DNA of 64,000 bases, from positions 873,001 through 937,000 of the forward strand of contig NZ_JONW01000005.1 of assembly GCF_000712075.1 (NCBI RefSeq), in the 5' to 3' direction. Positions 27,828 to 38,685 of this stretch are shown piece after piece. This DNA comes from Caulobacter sp. UNC358MFTsu5.1 (GTDB lineage: Bacteria; Pseudomonadota; Alphaproteobacteria; Caulobacterales; Caulobacteraceae). A program made the translations under genes and the position numbers. The notes beneath the pieces are model-generated. The model did no database searches. It had not been told where the DNA came from and saw nothing but the letters and a program-made list of their open reading frames with translations. Each line of letters begins with the position of its first letter. Positions within the stretch are counted from its first letter, which is position 1.

Positions 27828-28577
27828 TCAGGCCTCGTCCACGCCTTGCGGGTTGCGGGCCCGGGTCTGCAGCCACATCACGCCCAGCAGGTCGGACACC
27901 GAGGCCTTGAGCCGGCCGAAGTTGGTGTATTTCGACACCCCGCTCTCGCGGTGCCGGTGGTTCACCGGCTGGAACGCCACCTCATAGCCCTCGCGCAGCA
28001 TCAGGGCCGGGATGTAGCGGTGGATGTGATCGAAGTAAGGCAGGCGCAGGAAGGCCTCGCGGCGGAAGGCCTTCAGCCCGCAGCCGGTGTCGTTGGCGGT
28101 GTCCTTCAGCAGGCGCTTGCGCACCCCGTTGCCGAACTTGGAGGCGAAGCGCTTGGCGTTGCTGTCCTGGCGCTTGACCCGCTCGCCGCCCACCAGGGCC
28201 AGCTCCGGCGGGCCGGCCTTCAGGGCCTTGGCCAGGCGCGGCGCGTCGGCCGGGTCGTTCTGGCCGTCGCCGTCCAGGGTGACGACGATCGGGGCGCGGG
28301 CGGCCAGCACGCCGCTACGCACGGCGCGGCTCTGGCCCGAATTCTTGCGGTGGGACAGCACCCGCAGCTGCGGGATCTCGGCCTTCAGCGCCACCAGCAG
28401 GGCCTTGGTGTCGTCGCGGCTGGCGTCGTCGATGAAGATGATCTCGTGGTTCTCGCCGGCGAAGGCGGCGGCGATTTCGCGCGCCAGGGCGGGCGCGGCG
28501 CCCCCTTCGTCGAAGACCGGCACGACGACGGAATAGTCAGGAGCTTCCGAGGAGATGGGGGAGGCTTGAGCGTTCAT
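27828..28577 (-). CDS. GT2 glycosyltransferase, dolichol-phosphate-mannose-synthase-like
   Basis: The 249-residue protein has the GT-A fold signature SVVVPVFDEGG (about 16-26), IIFIDDASRDDT (about 46-57) and VTLDGDGQNDP (about 98-108). DTGCGLKAFRREAF and HRYIPALMLREGYEV are typical of DPM1/ArnC-like enzymes that make polyprenyl-phosphate sugars. No membrane helix is present, so it is the short soluble type. It is divergent from an ArnT-like gene, so it probably makes the lipid-linked sugar that ArnT transfers. Confidence 0.88.
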   Translation of the reverse strand: MNAQASPISSEAPDYSVVVPVFDEGGAAPALAREIAAAFAGENHEIIFIDDASRDDTKALLVALKAEIPQLRVLSHRKNSGQSRAVRSGVLAARAPIVVTLDGDGQNDPADAPRLAKALKAGPPELALVGGERVKRQDSNAKRFASKFGNGVRKRLLKDTANDTGCGLKAFRREAFLRLPYFDHIHRYIPALMLREGYEVAFQPVNHRHRESGVSKYTNFGRLKASVSDLLGVMWLQTRARNPQGVDEA

Positions 28578-28629
28578 CGGCCTCTAATACCCGAAAAATA
28601 GCCAGAAAGAAGGATCGTGCTATTCCAGT

Positions 28630-30345
28630 ATGATGACGCTTGAATCTCGCCTGGATGACTGGAGCCGCGGTTGGCGCGGCCCGCTGTTCGCCGCCCTGGT
28701 GGCGCTGATCGCCGGACTGCCCGGCCTGTTCGCCATGCCGCCGCTGGACCGCGACGAATCGCGCTTCGCCCAGGCCACCGCCCAGATGCTGGAAACCGAC
28801 GACATGGTCGTCATCAAGTTCCAGGACCAGCCGCGCTTCAAGAAGCCGGTCGGCATCCACTGGCTGCAGGCGGCCAGCGTCACCGCCTTCTCGGCGGCCG
28901 AGGACCGGGGGATCTGGGCCTATCGCATCCCGTCGCTGCTGGGCGCCATGCTGGCGGCGGCGGCCTGCGCCTGGGGCGCGGCGGCGCTGCTGAGCCCCAA
29001 GACCGGGCTGCTGGCCGGCGGCATACTGGGCGCGACCATCCTGCTGTCGACCGAGGCCTTCATCGCCAAGACCGACGCGGCCCTGTGCGGCTTCACCACT
29101 CTGGCCATGGCCGCCCTGGCGCGGATCTACGCGGCGCACCTCGCCGGCGAAAAGGTCCCGCGCTGGACCAAGCTGGCCTTCTGGATCGGCCTGGCCATGG
29201 GCGTGCTGATCAAGGGTCCGGTCGGGCTGATGGTGGTGGCGCTCAGCGTGGTCGCCCTGTGGATCTGGGACCGCAAGGCCCCGTGGATCAAGGACCTGGG
29301 CTGGGGCTGGGGCGTCACCGTGCTGGCGGCCATCGTCCTGCCCTGGGCGATGGCGATCACCGTGGCCACCGACGGCGCCTTCTGGTCCTCGGCCGTCGGC
29401 GGCGACCTGGCCCCCAAGCTGGCCGGCGGCCAGGAAAGCCACGGCGCCCCGTTCGGCAGCTACGCCCTGGCGGCGTTCCTGCTGGTGTTCCCGGCCACCC
29501 TGCTGCTGCCCGCCGGCCTGGTCCAGGGCTGGACCGGGCGCAAGGAGGCGGGCGTGCGCTTCGCCCTGTGCTGGCTGATCCCGACCTGGCTGGTGTTCGA
29601 GCTCCTGCCGACCAAGCTGGTCCACTACACCCTGCCGGCCTTCCCGGCCCTGGCCATGCTGATGGCCGCGTCCCTGCGCGCGCCGCTGGGCCGGATCGCG
29701 CGGGGGATCGGCGCGGTGCTGTCGGCCCTGGCCGGCGTGCTGTTCGCGGGCCTGATCGGCTATCTCTACAAGGAACACGGCGACCCCGGCGACCTGCCGG
29801 TCGCGATCCTGACCGCCCTGCTGTTCCTGGCCGCCGGGGTGGTTGGCGCGGTGCTGGTGATGCGCAAGACCGCCGCCACCGCCCTGGTCGCGGCGGGCGT
29901 GCTGGGCGTGCTGGCCCACGGCGCCCTGGTGGGCCTGTTCGTGCCGCGCCTGGAGCCGCTGCTGCTGTCGCCCCGCCTGGAGACGGCGCTGGAGACGGCC
30001 GATCTGGCCCCGCGCGGCGGCGCGCCCGGACCGGTGGCCGTCACCGGCTACGCCGAGCCCAGCATGATCTTCCTCCTGGGCACCACCACCCAGCTGACCG
30101 ATCCGGCGGGCGCGGCCAAGGCCGTGGCCCAGGGCCGCCCGGCCGTGGTCGAGGGCCGCCAGGAGAAGGCCTTCCAGGCCGCCCTGACCGCCCTGGGCCA
30201 GACCGCTCGGCCGGCCGGCGTCGTCGAGGGCTTCGACTATTCCGACGGCGACAAGGAGCGCCTGACGCTCTATCGCGGCGCGCCGATCCGCCCTGATGAC
30301 GAGGCCGGCGACGAGGACGCGCCCGAGCAGGAGACCCGCCCATGA
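28630..30345 (+). CDS. ArnT-like GT39 glycosyltransferase
   Basis: The 571-residue protein is a GT39/83-type polyprenyl-phosphate-sugar transferase with about 11 membrane helices. The N-terminal PPLDRDESRFAQATAQMLET carries the conserved acidic pair, and RFKKPVGIHWLQ and the periplasmic SAVGGDLAPKLAGGQ loop follow. A C-terminal soluble domain runs from about residue 440. Such enzymes modify lipid A, or glycosylate other envelope lipids, at the periplasmic face. The start is ATGATG at 28630 after AGAAGGAT. It overlaps the HMG-CoA lyase gene by 4 bases. Confidence 0.87.
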   Translation: MMTLESRLDDWSRGWRGPLFAALVALIAGLPGLFAMPPLDRDESRFAQATAQMLETDDMVVIKFQDQPRFKKPVGIHWLQAASVTAFSAAEDRGIWAYRIPSLLGAMLAAAACAWGAAALLSPKTGLLAGGILGATILLSTEAFIAKTDAALCGFTTLAMAALARIYAAHLAGEKVPRWTKLAFWIGLAMGVLIKGPVGLMVVALSVVALWIWDRKAPWIKDLGWGWGVTVLAAIVLPWAMAITVATDGAFWSSAVGGDLAPKLAGGQESHGAPFGSYALAAFLLVFPATLLLPAGLVQGWTGRKEAGVRFALCWLIPTWLVFELLPTKLVHYTLPAFPALAMLMAASLRAPLGRIARGIGAVLSALAGVLFAGLIGYLYKEHGDPGDLPVAILTALLFLAAGVVGAVLVMRKTAATALVAAGVLGVLAHGALVGLFVPRLEPLLLSPRLETALETADLAPRGGAPGPVAVTGYAEPSMIFLLGTTTQLTDPAGAAKAVAQGRPAVVEGRQEKAFQAALTALGQTARPAGVVEGFDYSDGDKERLTLYRGAPIRPDDEAGDEDAPEQETRP

Positions 30346-31241
30346 GCCGCTTCATCCAGATCGTCGAGGTCGGCCCGCGCGACGGGTTGCAGAACGAGAA
30401 GCTGTCCCTGACCGTGGCCGAGAAGCTGGACATGATCCGGCGGCTCGAGGCGGCCGGCGCCCGGCGCATCGAGACCGTCTCGTTCGTCAATCCCAACCGC
30501 GTGCCGCAGATGGCGGGGGCCGAAGAGATCCAGGCGGCCCTGACGCCGGATCTGGACCACTCCCGCATCGGCCTGGTGCTGAACATGCGCGGCTGGGAGC
30601 GCTGCGTGTCGGCGGGCTGCGACGAGGCCAATGTCGTGGTCTGCGCCACCGACGGCTTCGGCCTGGCCAACCAGGGCGCGACGGCCAGGCAGCAGCTGGA
30701 CGCGCTGGGCGCGATCTGCGAGCGCCGGGCGCTGGAGGGCGGCCCGCCGATCACCGCCACGATCTCTGTGGCCTTCGGCTGCCCGTTCGACGGCGAGGTC
30801 TCTGAAGACCAGGTCGTGACCCTCGCCCGGGCCGCGGCCCTGTTCGGCGTGGCCGAGATCGCCATCGCCGACACCATCGGGGTCGCCGATCCCTGGACCG
30901 TCCGCCGGCGGGTGGAGGCGGTGCGCGAGGCCGCGCCCGACACCCGCCTGCGCCTGCACTTCCACGACACCCGCAACACCGGCCTGGCCAACGCCTATGC
31001 CGGGGTCGAGGCCGGGATCGACGTGCTGGACGCCTCGGTCGGCGGCCTGGGCGGCTGCCCGTTCGCCCCGAACGCCACCGGTAACATCGGCACAGAGGAC
31101 CTGGTCTACATGCTGGAGCGCGGCGGCTACGAGACCGGCTACGACCTGGACGCCCTGATCCAGATCGGCCGCGACGTCAGCGAGCGCCTGGGCAAGGCCC
31201 CCGCCTCGTCCCTGGGAAAGGCCGGCAAGTTCCCCGCCTGA
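30342..31241 (+). CDS. mvaB: Hydroxymethylglutaryl-CoA lyase
   Basis: The enzyme splits HMG-CoA to acetoacetate and acetyl-CoA in leucine degradation. The 299-residue TIM-barrel protein has VGPRDGLQNE (residues 10-19), the metal-ligand LHFHDTRNTG near 203-212 and the hallmark GGLGGCPFAPNATGN at about 233-247, with the catalytic cysteine. Translation is coupled to the ArnT-like gene by a 4-base overlap, an unusual partner. Other leucine-catabolism genes are not in the window. Confidence 0.95.
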   Translation: MSRFIQIVEVGPRDGLQNEKLSLTVAEKLDMIRRLEAAGARRIETVSFVNPNRVPQMAGAEEIQAALTPDLDHSRIGLVLNMRGWERCVSAGCDEANVVVCATDGFGLANQGATARQQLDALGAICERRALEGGPPITATISVAFGCPFDGEVSEDQVVTLARAAALFGVAEIAIADTIGVADPWTVRRRVEAVREAAPDTRLRLHFHDTRNTGLANAYAGVEAGIDVLDASVGGLGGCPFAPNATGNIGTEDLVYMLERGGYETGYDLDALIQIGRDVSERLGKAPASSLGKAGKFPA

Positions 31242-31349
31242 CGTCGCTACTTGTAGTGACAGGGCGAAGTTGACTCATCTCCTGGGTGATCTTCTAGTCC
31301 GCCGCGCCGCGACCGCCAGGAAAGGGGGCGCGATGAACGGGGGACCGCC

Positions 31350-32189
31350 ATGACCACCACCATCACCTTCCACGACGACTTCCCCGCCGGCTGCCCGTCG
31401 GCGGCGGGCCCCTACCGCAACGGGGGCCTGGTGTTCACCAATTCGGTGGGCAACGCCTGGTGCAGCCCGTTCGTCAACGACTTCGTCGGCACCTACGGCT
31501 CGCCCAGCCAGCTGTTCGTCAGCCGCGACGACGGCGGGACCTTCGACTTCGCCTCGCTGCAGGTGTGCAACCCCAACACGGCGATCCCGCCGCAGGTCAC
31601 GACCTTCGTCGGGACCCGCGCCGACGGCTCCACGGTCAGCGCCCAGTTCAGCACGCCGAACGGCGACACCACGCCCCAGACCTTCGCGCCGACGGGCTTC
31701 GACGACCTGACCAGCCTGGTGGTCAGCCTGGGCTTCGTGGCCTTCGACAATTTCGTCTTCGAGGGCGTGTCGGCCAAGACGGTGCTGTTCGACCAGGACT
31801 TCCCGCCCGGCTGCCCGTCGGCCTCGACCGCCTACGCCTCCCAGGGCCTGACCTTCACCAACTCGGCCGACAACACCTGGTGCAGCGGCTTCGTCAACGG
31901 CTTCGTCGGCAGCTACCAGGCGCCCTGCACGGTGAGCGTCGCGCCGGCCGCGGGCCAGACGTTCGATTTCCTGTCGCTGCAGGTCTGCAACCCCAATCCG
32001 GCCATCACCGCCCAGCCGGTCACCTTCACCGGGACGCGTCCGGACGGCTCGACGGTCAGCGCCACGTTCTCGACGCCGTCGAACAACACCGCGCCCCAGA
32101 CCTTCGCGCCCGAAGGCTTCGGCGGCCTGGCCTCGCTGACGATCGCCCTGGGCTTCGTGGCCTTCGACAACTTCGTGTTCGCCGACTAG
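31350..32189 (+). CDS. Protein built of two 140-residue tandem copies, function unknown
   Basis: The 279-residue protein is two nearly gapless copies, residues 1-139 and 141-279, in exact 140-residue register: FPAGCPSA and FPPGCPSA, AWCSPF and TWCSGF, LQVCNPN twice, PQTFAP twice, GFVAFDNFVF twice. Cys15, 38 and 73 align with Cys155, 178 and 213. Each copy looks like a beta-sandwich, and GFVAFDNFVF resembles the closing strand of carbohydrate-binding jellyrolls. No signal peptide is seen, so it is cytoplasmic or exported by a signal-independent route. A ribosome site GGGGGA precedes the ATG. A 6-codon mini-frame ends in the start (ATGA at 31350). Confidence 0.75.
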   Translation: MTTTITFHDDFPAGCPSAAGPYRNGGLVFTNSVGNAWCSPFVNDFVGTYGSPSQLFVSRDDGGTFDFASLQVCNPNTAIPPQVTTFVGTRADGSTVSAQFSTPNGDTTPQTFAPTGFDDLTSLVVSLGFVAFDNFVFEGVSAKTVLFDQDFPPGCPSASTAYASQGLTFTNSADNTWCSGFVNGFVGSYQAPCTVSVAPAAGQTFDFLSLQVCNPNPAITAQPVTFTGTRPDGSTVSATFSTPSNNTAPQTFAPEGFGGLASLTIALGFVAFDNFVFAD

Positions 32190-32202
32190 CGGCGGCGCGG
32201 GC

Positions 32203-33129
32203 CTAGATCGGCCGCCCGGTGATCTTCCAGAGCAGCGGGCGGGTGATGCTCATCAGCAGGATGGCCGGGGCCAGCAGGACGGCGATCACGTAGCGCTGGA
32301 CCGTGTCGGCCCGCTTGATGAAGTAGCGCGACAGGCCCACGCCCTTGTGGAACTCGACCTTCACCGGGTGCTCCAGGCTGGTGTGGCCCAGGTGGACCAC
32401 CTGGGCCGCCGGCTGGAACAGCACCTCGCCGCCGGCCTGGCGCGCGCGCCAGCACAGGTCGATGTCCTCGACGTGCAGGAAGTAGCCCTCGTCGAAGCCG
32501 CCCAGCGCTTCGAAGTCCTGGCGGCGCAGGGCGAAGCAGGCGCCGGAGATGGTCGGCATCGGGACCGGCCCGTCGGGCGTGGGCTCGTGCTCGCGGTGGA
32601 TCTCGAATTTCTGCAGGCCCGGGAACCGCGAGGTCAGGTGGCCGAAGCTGAGCAGGGTGGTGACCGGTGTCACCTCGCCCCGCCGGCCGCCGCGCTGTTC
32701 GGTGCCGTCGGTGTTCATCACCCGCGCCCCGACCACGGTCGGGACCGGCCGGTCCTCGAAGGCCGCGACCAGCGCCTCGACGCAGCCGTCCTGCAGGTTG
32801 GCGTCCGGATTGAGGAAGACGATGTATTCGCCCCGCGCGATCTCGGCGCCCATGTTGGCGCCGCGCGCGAAGCCGACATTGCCGTGGCCCTGACGCAGCA
32901 CGACGCGCGGCTCGGCCATGCCCAGCTTGCGCAGCCGCTCGGCCTCGTTCTCGGGCGAGCCGTTGTCGATGATGACGAACTCGTCGACCTGGGGCTCGTC
33001 CAGGACGTGCCGGATGCTGTCGACCAGCGCTTCTCCCGTCTTGTAGACGACCATAACGACCGAGATGCGCGGCCGGATCGGCCGCGCACCCGTAACGAAG
33101 GTCGAAGGAGAGGGAAGAATGCTGTTCAT
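32203..33129 (-). CDS. GT2 glycosyltransferase, rhamnosyltransferase-like
   Basis: The 308-residue protein has a GT-A domain: SVVMVVYKTGEALVDS near 23-38, FVIIDNGSPEN near 51, GNVGFARGANMG near 84, FLNPDANLQDG near 104, and EDIDLCWRARQAGG near 222. A C-terminal membrane-touching helix (about 283-300) follows. This is the dTDP-rhamnosyltransferase type that builds O-antigen, capsule or holdfast glycans. It overlaps the stop of thrS (TGATG), so it is coupled. The sugar and acceptor are unknown. Confidence 0.87.
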   Translation of the reverse strand: MNSILPSPSTFVTGARPIRPRISVVMVVYKTGEALVDSIRHVLDEPQVDEFVIIDNGSPENEAERLRKLGMAEPRVVLRQGHGNVGFARGANMGAEIARGEYIVFLNPDANLQDGCVEALVAAFEDRPVPTVVGARVMNTDGTEQRGGRRGEVTPVTTLLSFGHLTSRFPGLQKFEIHREHEPTPDGPVPMPTISGACFALRRQDFEALGGFDEGYFLHVEDIDLCWRARQAGGEVLFQPAAQVVHLGHTSLEHPVKVEFHKGVGLSRYFIKRADTVQRYVIAVLLAPAILLMSITRPLLWKITGRPI

Positions 33130-35105
33130 CAGGCCTGCGCCAACTCCGCGGGCGCCGCCGCCGTGCGAGCCCGGGCGAGGTCGGGCGGCGTCGCTTCCTC
33201 GGTCAACGCGCGGACGGCGTCTTCCAGCGACAGCACCCTCTGCCCTTCGCCGCCGAGGCGACGCAGGGCGACTTCTCCGTTCTCGGCTTCCTTACGCCCG
33301 ACCACTGCGATCACCGGTACTTTCGCGAGGCTGTGTTCGCGAATCTTGTAGTTGATCTTCTCGTTCCTGAGGTCGACCTCTGCGCGAATGCCGGCCGAAG
33401 TCAACCGATCGGCCACGCGCTGGGCGTAGTCGTCGGCGTCCGACGTGATCGTGGCCACCACGACCTGGGTCGGCGCCAGCCACAGCGGCAGGGCGCCGGC
33501 GTAGTTCTCCAGCAGGATGCCGATGAAGCGCTCGAACGATCCCAGGATCGCGCGGTGCAGCATCACGGGCCGATGCTTGGCGCCGTCCTCGCCGATGTAC
33601 TCGGCGCCCAGCCGCTCGGGCAGGACGTAGTCCAGCTGCAGCGTGCCGCAGGTCCATTCCCGACCGATGGCGTCCTGGACGATGAAGTCCAGCTTCGGCG
33701 CGTAGAAGGCGCCGTCGCCCTCGGCGATCACCGGCTCGACGCCGGCCAGGCGGGCGGCCTCGGCCAGCATGCCCTCGGCCTTGTCCCAGAACTCGTCAGA
33801 ACCGGCGCGCAGCTCCGGACGCGTGGCCAGGGCGATGTACTTGGTCGTCATGCCCAGGTCGCCGTGGATCATCCGCGTCAGGCGGATGAAGCGCTCGGTC
33901 TCCTCGACGATCTGGTCCTCGCGGCAGAAGATGTGGGCGTCGTCCTGGGTGAAGGCGCGCACCCGCATCAGGCCGTGCAGGGCGCCCGACGGCTCGTAGC
34001 GGTGGCAGGCGCCGAACTCGGCCATGCGCATCGGCAGCTCGCGGTACGACCGCTGGCCGACGTTCCAGATCTGCACGTGGCCCGGGCAGTTCATCGGCTT
34101 CAGCGACAGGACCTCGCCCTCGACCGTCTCGCAGACGAACATGTTGGCGCGGTACTTGTCCCAGTGGCCGGACTTCTCCCAGAAGTTCTTGTCCAGCACC
34201 TGGGGCGTCTTGACCTCGATATAGCCGGCGCGATCCAGCTGGCGGCGCATGTAGGCCTCCAGCGTCTGCCACAGCTTCCAGCCCTTGGGGTGCCAGAAGA
34301 CCATGCCGCGGCCTTCTTCCTGCATGTGGAACAGGCCCAGCGACTTGCCCAGCTTGCGGTGGTCGCGCTTCTCGGCCTCCTCGATGCGCGTCAGATAGGC
34401 TTCCAGGTCGGCTTCGCTGGCCCAGCTGGTGCCGTAGATGCGCTGCAGCTGGGCGTTGTTCTGGTCGCCGCGCCAGTAGGCGCCGGCCAGCTTGGTCAGC
34501 TTGAAGGCCTTGCCCACGTGCTTGGTCGACGGCAGGTGGGGGCCGCGGCAGAGGTCCTTCCAGTTCCCCTGGCGATAGACCGTGATCGTGTCCGTGGCCG
34601 GCAGGTCGCGGATGATCTGGGCCTTGTAGGCCTCGCCGATGTCGTCGAAGTGCTTGATGGCCTCGTTGCGGTCCCAGACCTCGCGCGTGATCTTCTCGTC
34701 GCGGTCGACGATCTCCTTCATGCGCTTCTCGATCACGGCCAGGTCGTCCAGGCTGAACGGCTCGTCGCGGGCGAAGTCGTAGTAGAAGCCGTCCTCGACG
34801 TTGGGGCCGATGGTCACCTGGGTGCCGGGGAACAGCTCCTGCACGGCCTCGGCCAGCACGTGGGCCGTGTCGTGGCGGATCGTGTCGAGCGCCTCGGGGG
34901 CCTCGCGGGTGATGATCTCGAACTTCTTGTCGCCGGCCAGCAGGTCGGGCGTGATCGGGCGGTCCAGGTCCAGCAGCTGGCCGTCGATCTTGATCAGCAG
35001 GGCCTTCTTCTCGAGCGATTTCGAGATCGAGGCGGCCACGTCGCGGCCGGTCGAACCGTCAGCGTACTGGCGGGCCGAGCCGTCGGGGAAAATCAGGTCG
35101 ATCAT
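33129..35105 (-). CDS. thrS: Threonyl-tRNA synthetase
   Basis: The 658-residue class II synthetase has a TGS domain at about 1-60. The editing domain shows [17 protein letters not shown] near 78-94. The catalytic core holds zinc-ligand motifs in MNCPGH and the motif 2/3 sequences [11 protein letters not shown] and the anticodon-binding domain ending near residue 640. The last 30 residues are an Ala/Thr-rich tail. Its start overlaps yidD by 4 bases, and its stop overlaps a glycosyltransferase. Confidence 0.98.
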   Translation of the reverse strand: MIDLIFPDGSARQYADGSTGRDVAASISKSLEKKALLIKIDGQLLDLDRPITPDLLAGDKKFEIITREAPEALDTIRHDTAHVLAEAVQELFPGTQVTIGPNVEDGFYYDFARDEPFSLDDLAVIEKRMKEIVDRDEKITREVWDRNEAIKHFDDIGEAYKAQIIRDLPATDTITVYRQGNWKDLCRGPHLPSTKHVGKAFKLTKLAGAYWRGDQNNAQLQRIYGTSWASEADLEAYLTRIEEAEKRDHRKLGKSLGLFHMQEEGRGMVFWHPKGWKLWQTLEAYMRRQLDRAGYIEVKTPQVLDKNFWEKSGHWDKYRANMFVCETVEGEVLSLKPMNCPGHVQIWNVGQRSYRELPMRMAEFGACHRYEPSGALHGLMRVRAFTQDDAHIFCREDQIVEETERFIRLTRMIHGDLGMTTKYIALATRPELRAGSDEFWDKAEGMLAEAARLAGVEPVIAEGDGAFYAPKLDFIVQDAIGREWTCGTLQLDYVLPERLGAEYIGEDGAKHRPVMLHRAILGSFERFIGILLENYAGALPLWLAPTQVVVATITSDADDYAQRVADRLTSAGIRAEVDLRNEKINYKIREHSLAKVPVIAVVGRKEAENGEVALRRLGGEGQRVLSLEDAVRALTEEATPPDLARARTAAAPAELAQA

Positions 35106-35356
35106 TCTTCACAGTTCCACTTGCGCGGCGCGCGGGGCGGGGGCGGAGGGTCGTACCCGTGTCCGCCTAACGGATTGCAGCGGCAAATCCGTCCCACCGC
35201 GAGCCAGGACCCCTTCAGGGGCCCATGATCCTTGAGCGCCTGGGCCGCGTATTCCGAGCAGGTCGGCAGATACCGGCATTGGCGCCCGATGAAGGGCGAC
35301 AGCGTCGTCTTGTAGGCCTTCAGGCCCAGATCGACGGTGCGTTCGTAGAGTGTCAT
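35102..35356 (-). CDS. yidD: Membrane protein insertion efficiency factor YidD
   Basis: The 84-residue YidD protein has [18 protein letters not shown], the hallmark LPTCSEYA (about 30-37) and [16 protein letters not shown] (about 58-74). It helps YidC-mediated membrane protein insertion. Usually yidD sits next to rnpA and yidC. Here it sits before thrS, with a 4-base overlap, a less common arrangement. It begins 54 bases after the IscU-like gene. Confidence 0.96.
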   Translation of the reverse strand: MTLYERTVDLGLKAYKTTLSPFIGRQCRYLPTCSEYAAQALKDHGPLKGSWLAVGRICRCNPLGGHGYDPPPPPRAPRKWNCEE

Positions 35357-35410
35357 GCCGGCGCTTTCGCGGACGGAGTCGGGACCTTATCGACTAGCGA
35401 AAAGACCCGA

Positions 35411-35872
35411 TCAAGCGGCGCCGACGCGGCTAGTTCGGGTTTGGGCCCCGCCTGTGGCCTCGCGGACAGCTTCGACCGCGGCCTCGAACGCCAAAAGCGT
35501 CGAGGCGTGACGGGCGGGATAGTCCTTGACCGGCTCCAGCACGGCGAGCTCCGAAAATCGACCCGTGGGAGCGGGACCGTTCGACTTGAGCATAGCGCGC
35601 AAGGCGTCGCGGGCCAACTCGATCTCGGAAAGATCGGCCCCGATCACCTGGGCGCCGAGGATCGCCGCCGAGGCCTGGCCCAGGGCGCAGGCCGTCACGT
35701 CCTGGGCGAAGTCGGCGACCTTGCCGTCCGCCACCGTCACGTCGACGACGATCCGGCTGCCGCACAGCTTGGCCGTCTTCTCGGCGCTGGCGTCCGGCGC
35801 GGCCAGGCGTCCGGCCCGGGGCATGTTGGCCACCAGCCCCAGGATGCGGGCCGAATAGAGGTCGTCGATCAT
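35411..35872 (-). CDS. IscU/NifU-N-like iron-sulfur scaffold homologue lacking one cysteine
   Basis: The 153-residue protein has the NifU-N fold. Cys37 (KLCGSR) and Cys62 (TACALGQAS) are present, but the third scaffold cysteine of the HCS motif is replaced: the segment is RHASTLLAF with Ala123. A metal-coordinating Asp or His may substitute, or the protein may not assemble clusters. It begins at the ATG at 35872, 5 bases after the SRPBCC stop. Similar proteins occur in many alphaproteobacteria outside the isc/suf loci. Confidence 0.85.
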   Translation of the reverse strand: MIDDLYSARILGLVANMPRAGRLAAPDASAEKTAKLCGSRIVVDVTVADGKVADFAQDVTACALGQASAAILGAQVIGADLSEIELARDALRAMLKSNGPAPTGRFSELAVLEPVKDYPARHASTLLAFEAAVEAVREATGGAQTRTSRVGAA

Positions 35873-35877
35873 GCCGC

Positions 35878-36342
35878 TTATGTGGGGCTGCTCTGGCGTT
35901 CCGACCAGAGGGCCTCGGCCCGCGCCTTGACCGCCTCGCCCATGCGGGTGAAGGCCGCCTTCAGGCGACGCCGCTCGTCGCGGGGGACGAAGCGGACCAG
36001 CGGGCCCATGAACAGCTCGCCGTTCGAGAAGGTCGAGCCGACGTCGCTCATCTTCTCGATCTCGAGATAGCGGATCGCCGTGACGAAGCCCTTCAGCCGC
36101 TTGGTGCGCCAATGCAGCTGCTCGTAGGGCACCCAGTCCTGGACCACCGCCTCGACCGCCACGGGCGCGCCGTTCTCGACGACGACCAGGTCGAACCGCA
36201 GGGGCGTGCCGATGCGCATCTCGCCCTCCATGCGCGGATGGACGGGGTTCCAGTCCTTCCACGAGGCGAAGTCGGAGACCACCTCCCAGACGATCTCGGC
36301 GGGGGCCTGCACCCCGGTTCGGAATTCTACGGCGCGTTGCAT
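35878..36342 (-). CDS. SRPBCC-superfamily protein
   Basis: The 154-residue protein has the START-like helix-grip pattern: VEFRTGVQAPAEIVWEVVSDF, then YLEIEKMSDVGSTFSN and a C-terminal helix with MGEAVKARAEALW. Such proteins bind hydrophobic ligands or act as cyclases. The exact ligand cannot be read. It is between DinB (20 bases upstream) and the IscU-like gene (5 bases downstream), so probably co-transcribed. Confidence 0.85.
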   Translation of the reverse strand: MQRAVEFRTGVQAPAEIVWEVVSDFASWKDWNPVHPRMEGEMRIGTPLRFDLVVVENGAPVAVEAVVQDWVPYEQLHWRTKRLKGFVTAIRYLEIEKMSDVGSTFSNGELFMGPLVRFVPRDERRRLKAAFTRMGEAVKARAEALWSERQSSPT

Positions 36343-36361
36343 GGGTGTCCGTCTAGCACTG

Positions 36362-36874
36362 TCAATCGATGAAGCCCAAGCCGCTGGCCTTCTGGAAGAC
36401 CGGCAGGTCGAGGGAGGGCGGGTCCTGTCCGGCCTGGCTGAGCAGGCCGTGGACCTGGCCGCGGTGGTGGGTCTGGTGGTTGAAGATGTGGGCCAGGGCG
36501 GCCCACAGCGGCTGGGTCACGGTCGCGCCGTCGGCCTTGCGGGTCCAGCGGAAGACGCCGGCCAGCGCCTCGTCGGTCAGGCCGGCGACGTGGTCCGACA
36601 GGGCCGCGTCCTCGTGGGTCCGCGCCGCGCGCAGGGCGGCCAGGTCGTGGAAGACCACCGCGTCCAGGGCGTCCGGCGGCAGGGGCTCGCCCCGCAGCCG
36701 CGCCAGCCACATGCGGTCGGTGACGATCAGGTGGTTCAGCGCGCCGTGGATCGAGCCGAAGAACGCCCCGCGATCGGCCAGGTAGTCGGCCTCGTCCAGC
36801 AGGGCGCAGGCCGCGTGGATGCGGTGGTTGGCCCAGGCGTTGTAGCCGGCGAACATCTGGAAGTAGGCGCGCAT
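36362..36874 (-). CDS. DinB-family metal-binding protein
   Basis: The 170-residue four-helix protein has the metal-binding histidines of the DinB superfamily: His44 or 48 in IHGALNHLI and the pair in FNHQTHHRGQVHGLL near residues 131-145. Family members are thiol-S-transferases or unknown; they are not DNA polymerases. It is the first gene of the minus-strand run to 32203. Upstream is repeat C2 in a 241-base gap. Confidence 0.88.
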   Translation of the reverse strand: MRAYFQMFAGYNAWANHRIHAACALLDEADYLADRGAFFGSIHGALNHLIVTDRMWLARLRGEPLPPDALDAVVFHDLAALRAARTHEDAALSDHVAGLTDEALAGVFRWTRKADGATVTQPLWAALAHIFNHQTHHRGQVHGLLSQAGQDPPSLDLPVFQKASGLGFID

Positions 36875-36974
36875 TCACAAACCCCGCTCATCCGGGCGAA
36901 CAGATTATGCCTGTAATCTGATCGCGAACCAAGCCGCCATCGTTCAGGTCGTGGTCGAGGCGGCTGGAATTTCA

Positions 36975-37086
36975 GTTGTCATCCCGGAAGCCTCGCGGAG
37001 GCCGTCCGGGACCCAGGGGACTGGGCTCATGCGGTGCGGTTCACCTGGGTCCCGGACAAGCGCTGCGCGCTTTCCGGGATGACAAC
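36975..37086. repeat. Palindromic intergenic repeat, family C copy 2
   Basis: Outer arms GTTGTCATCCCGGAA and complement, with an interior ACCCAGGGGA/TTCACCTGGGT pairing, read in the opposite sense to copies 1 and 3. It is between dinB and cysS. Confidence 0.85.
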
Positions 37087-37115
37087 GGATGAGATGGGCC
37101 GCAACCGCGGAAAGC

Positions 37116-38504
<1,389 letters not shown>

Positions 38505-38685
38505 GGGAAGGGAGCGGCCTGACGTCGCGGGAGTGTTGCGGGGATACGGATCGGCCCCATATAACGAGAGCACGCGCGCACGACCATTCTTAGTTGGTCC
38601 TAATGCGCGCGACGGGTGGCACGCGTAATTCCAGGACGAAAGGCGTCCTGGCGCAACTCAGCCCGTGGAAAGACCCTTCCCGCAC

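Noticed and set aside
38560-38640. Near-palindrome GACCA/TGGTC with flanking GCGCGC in the cysS-folE gap
   Set aside because: Arms are only five bases, imperfect and within very GC-rich sequence; not better than chance.
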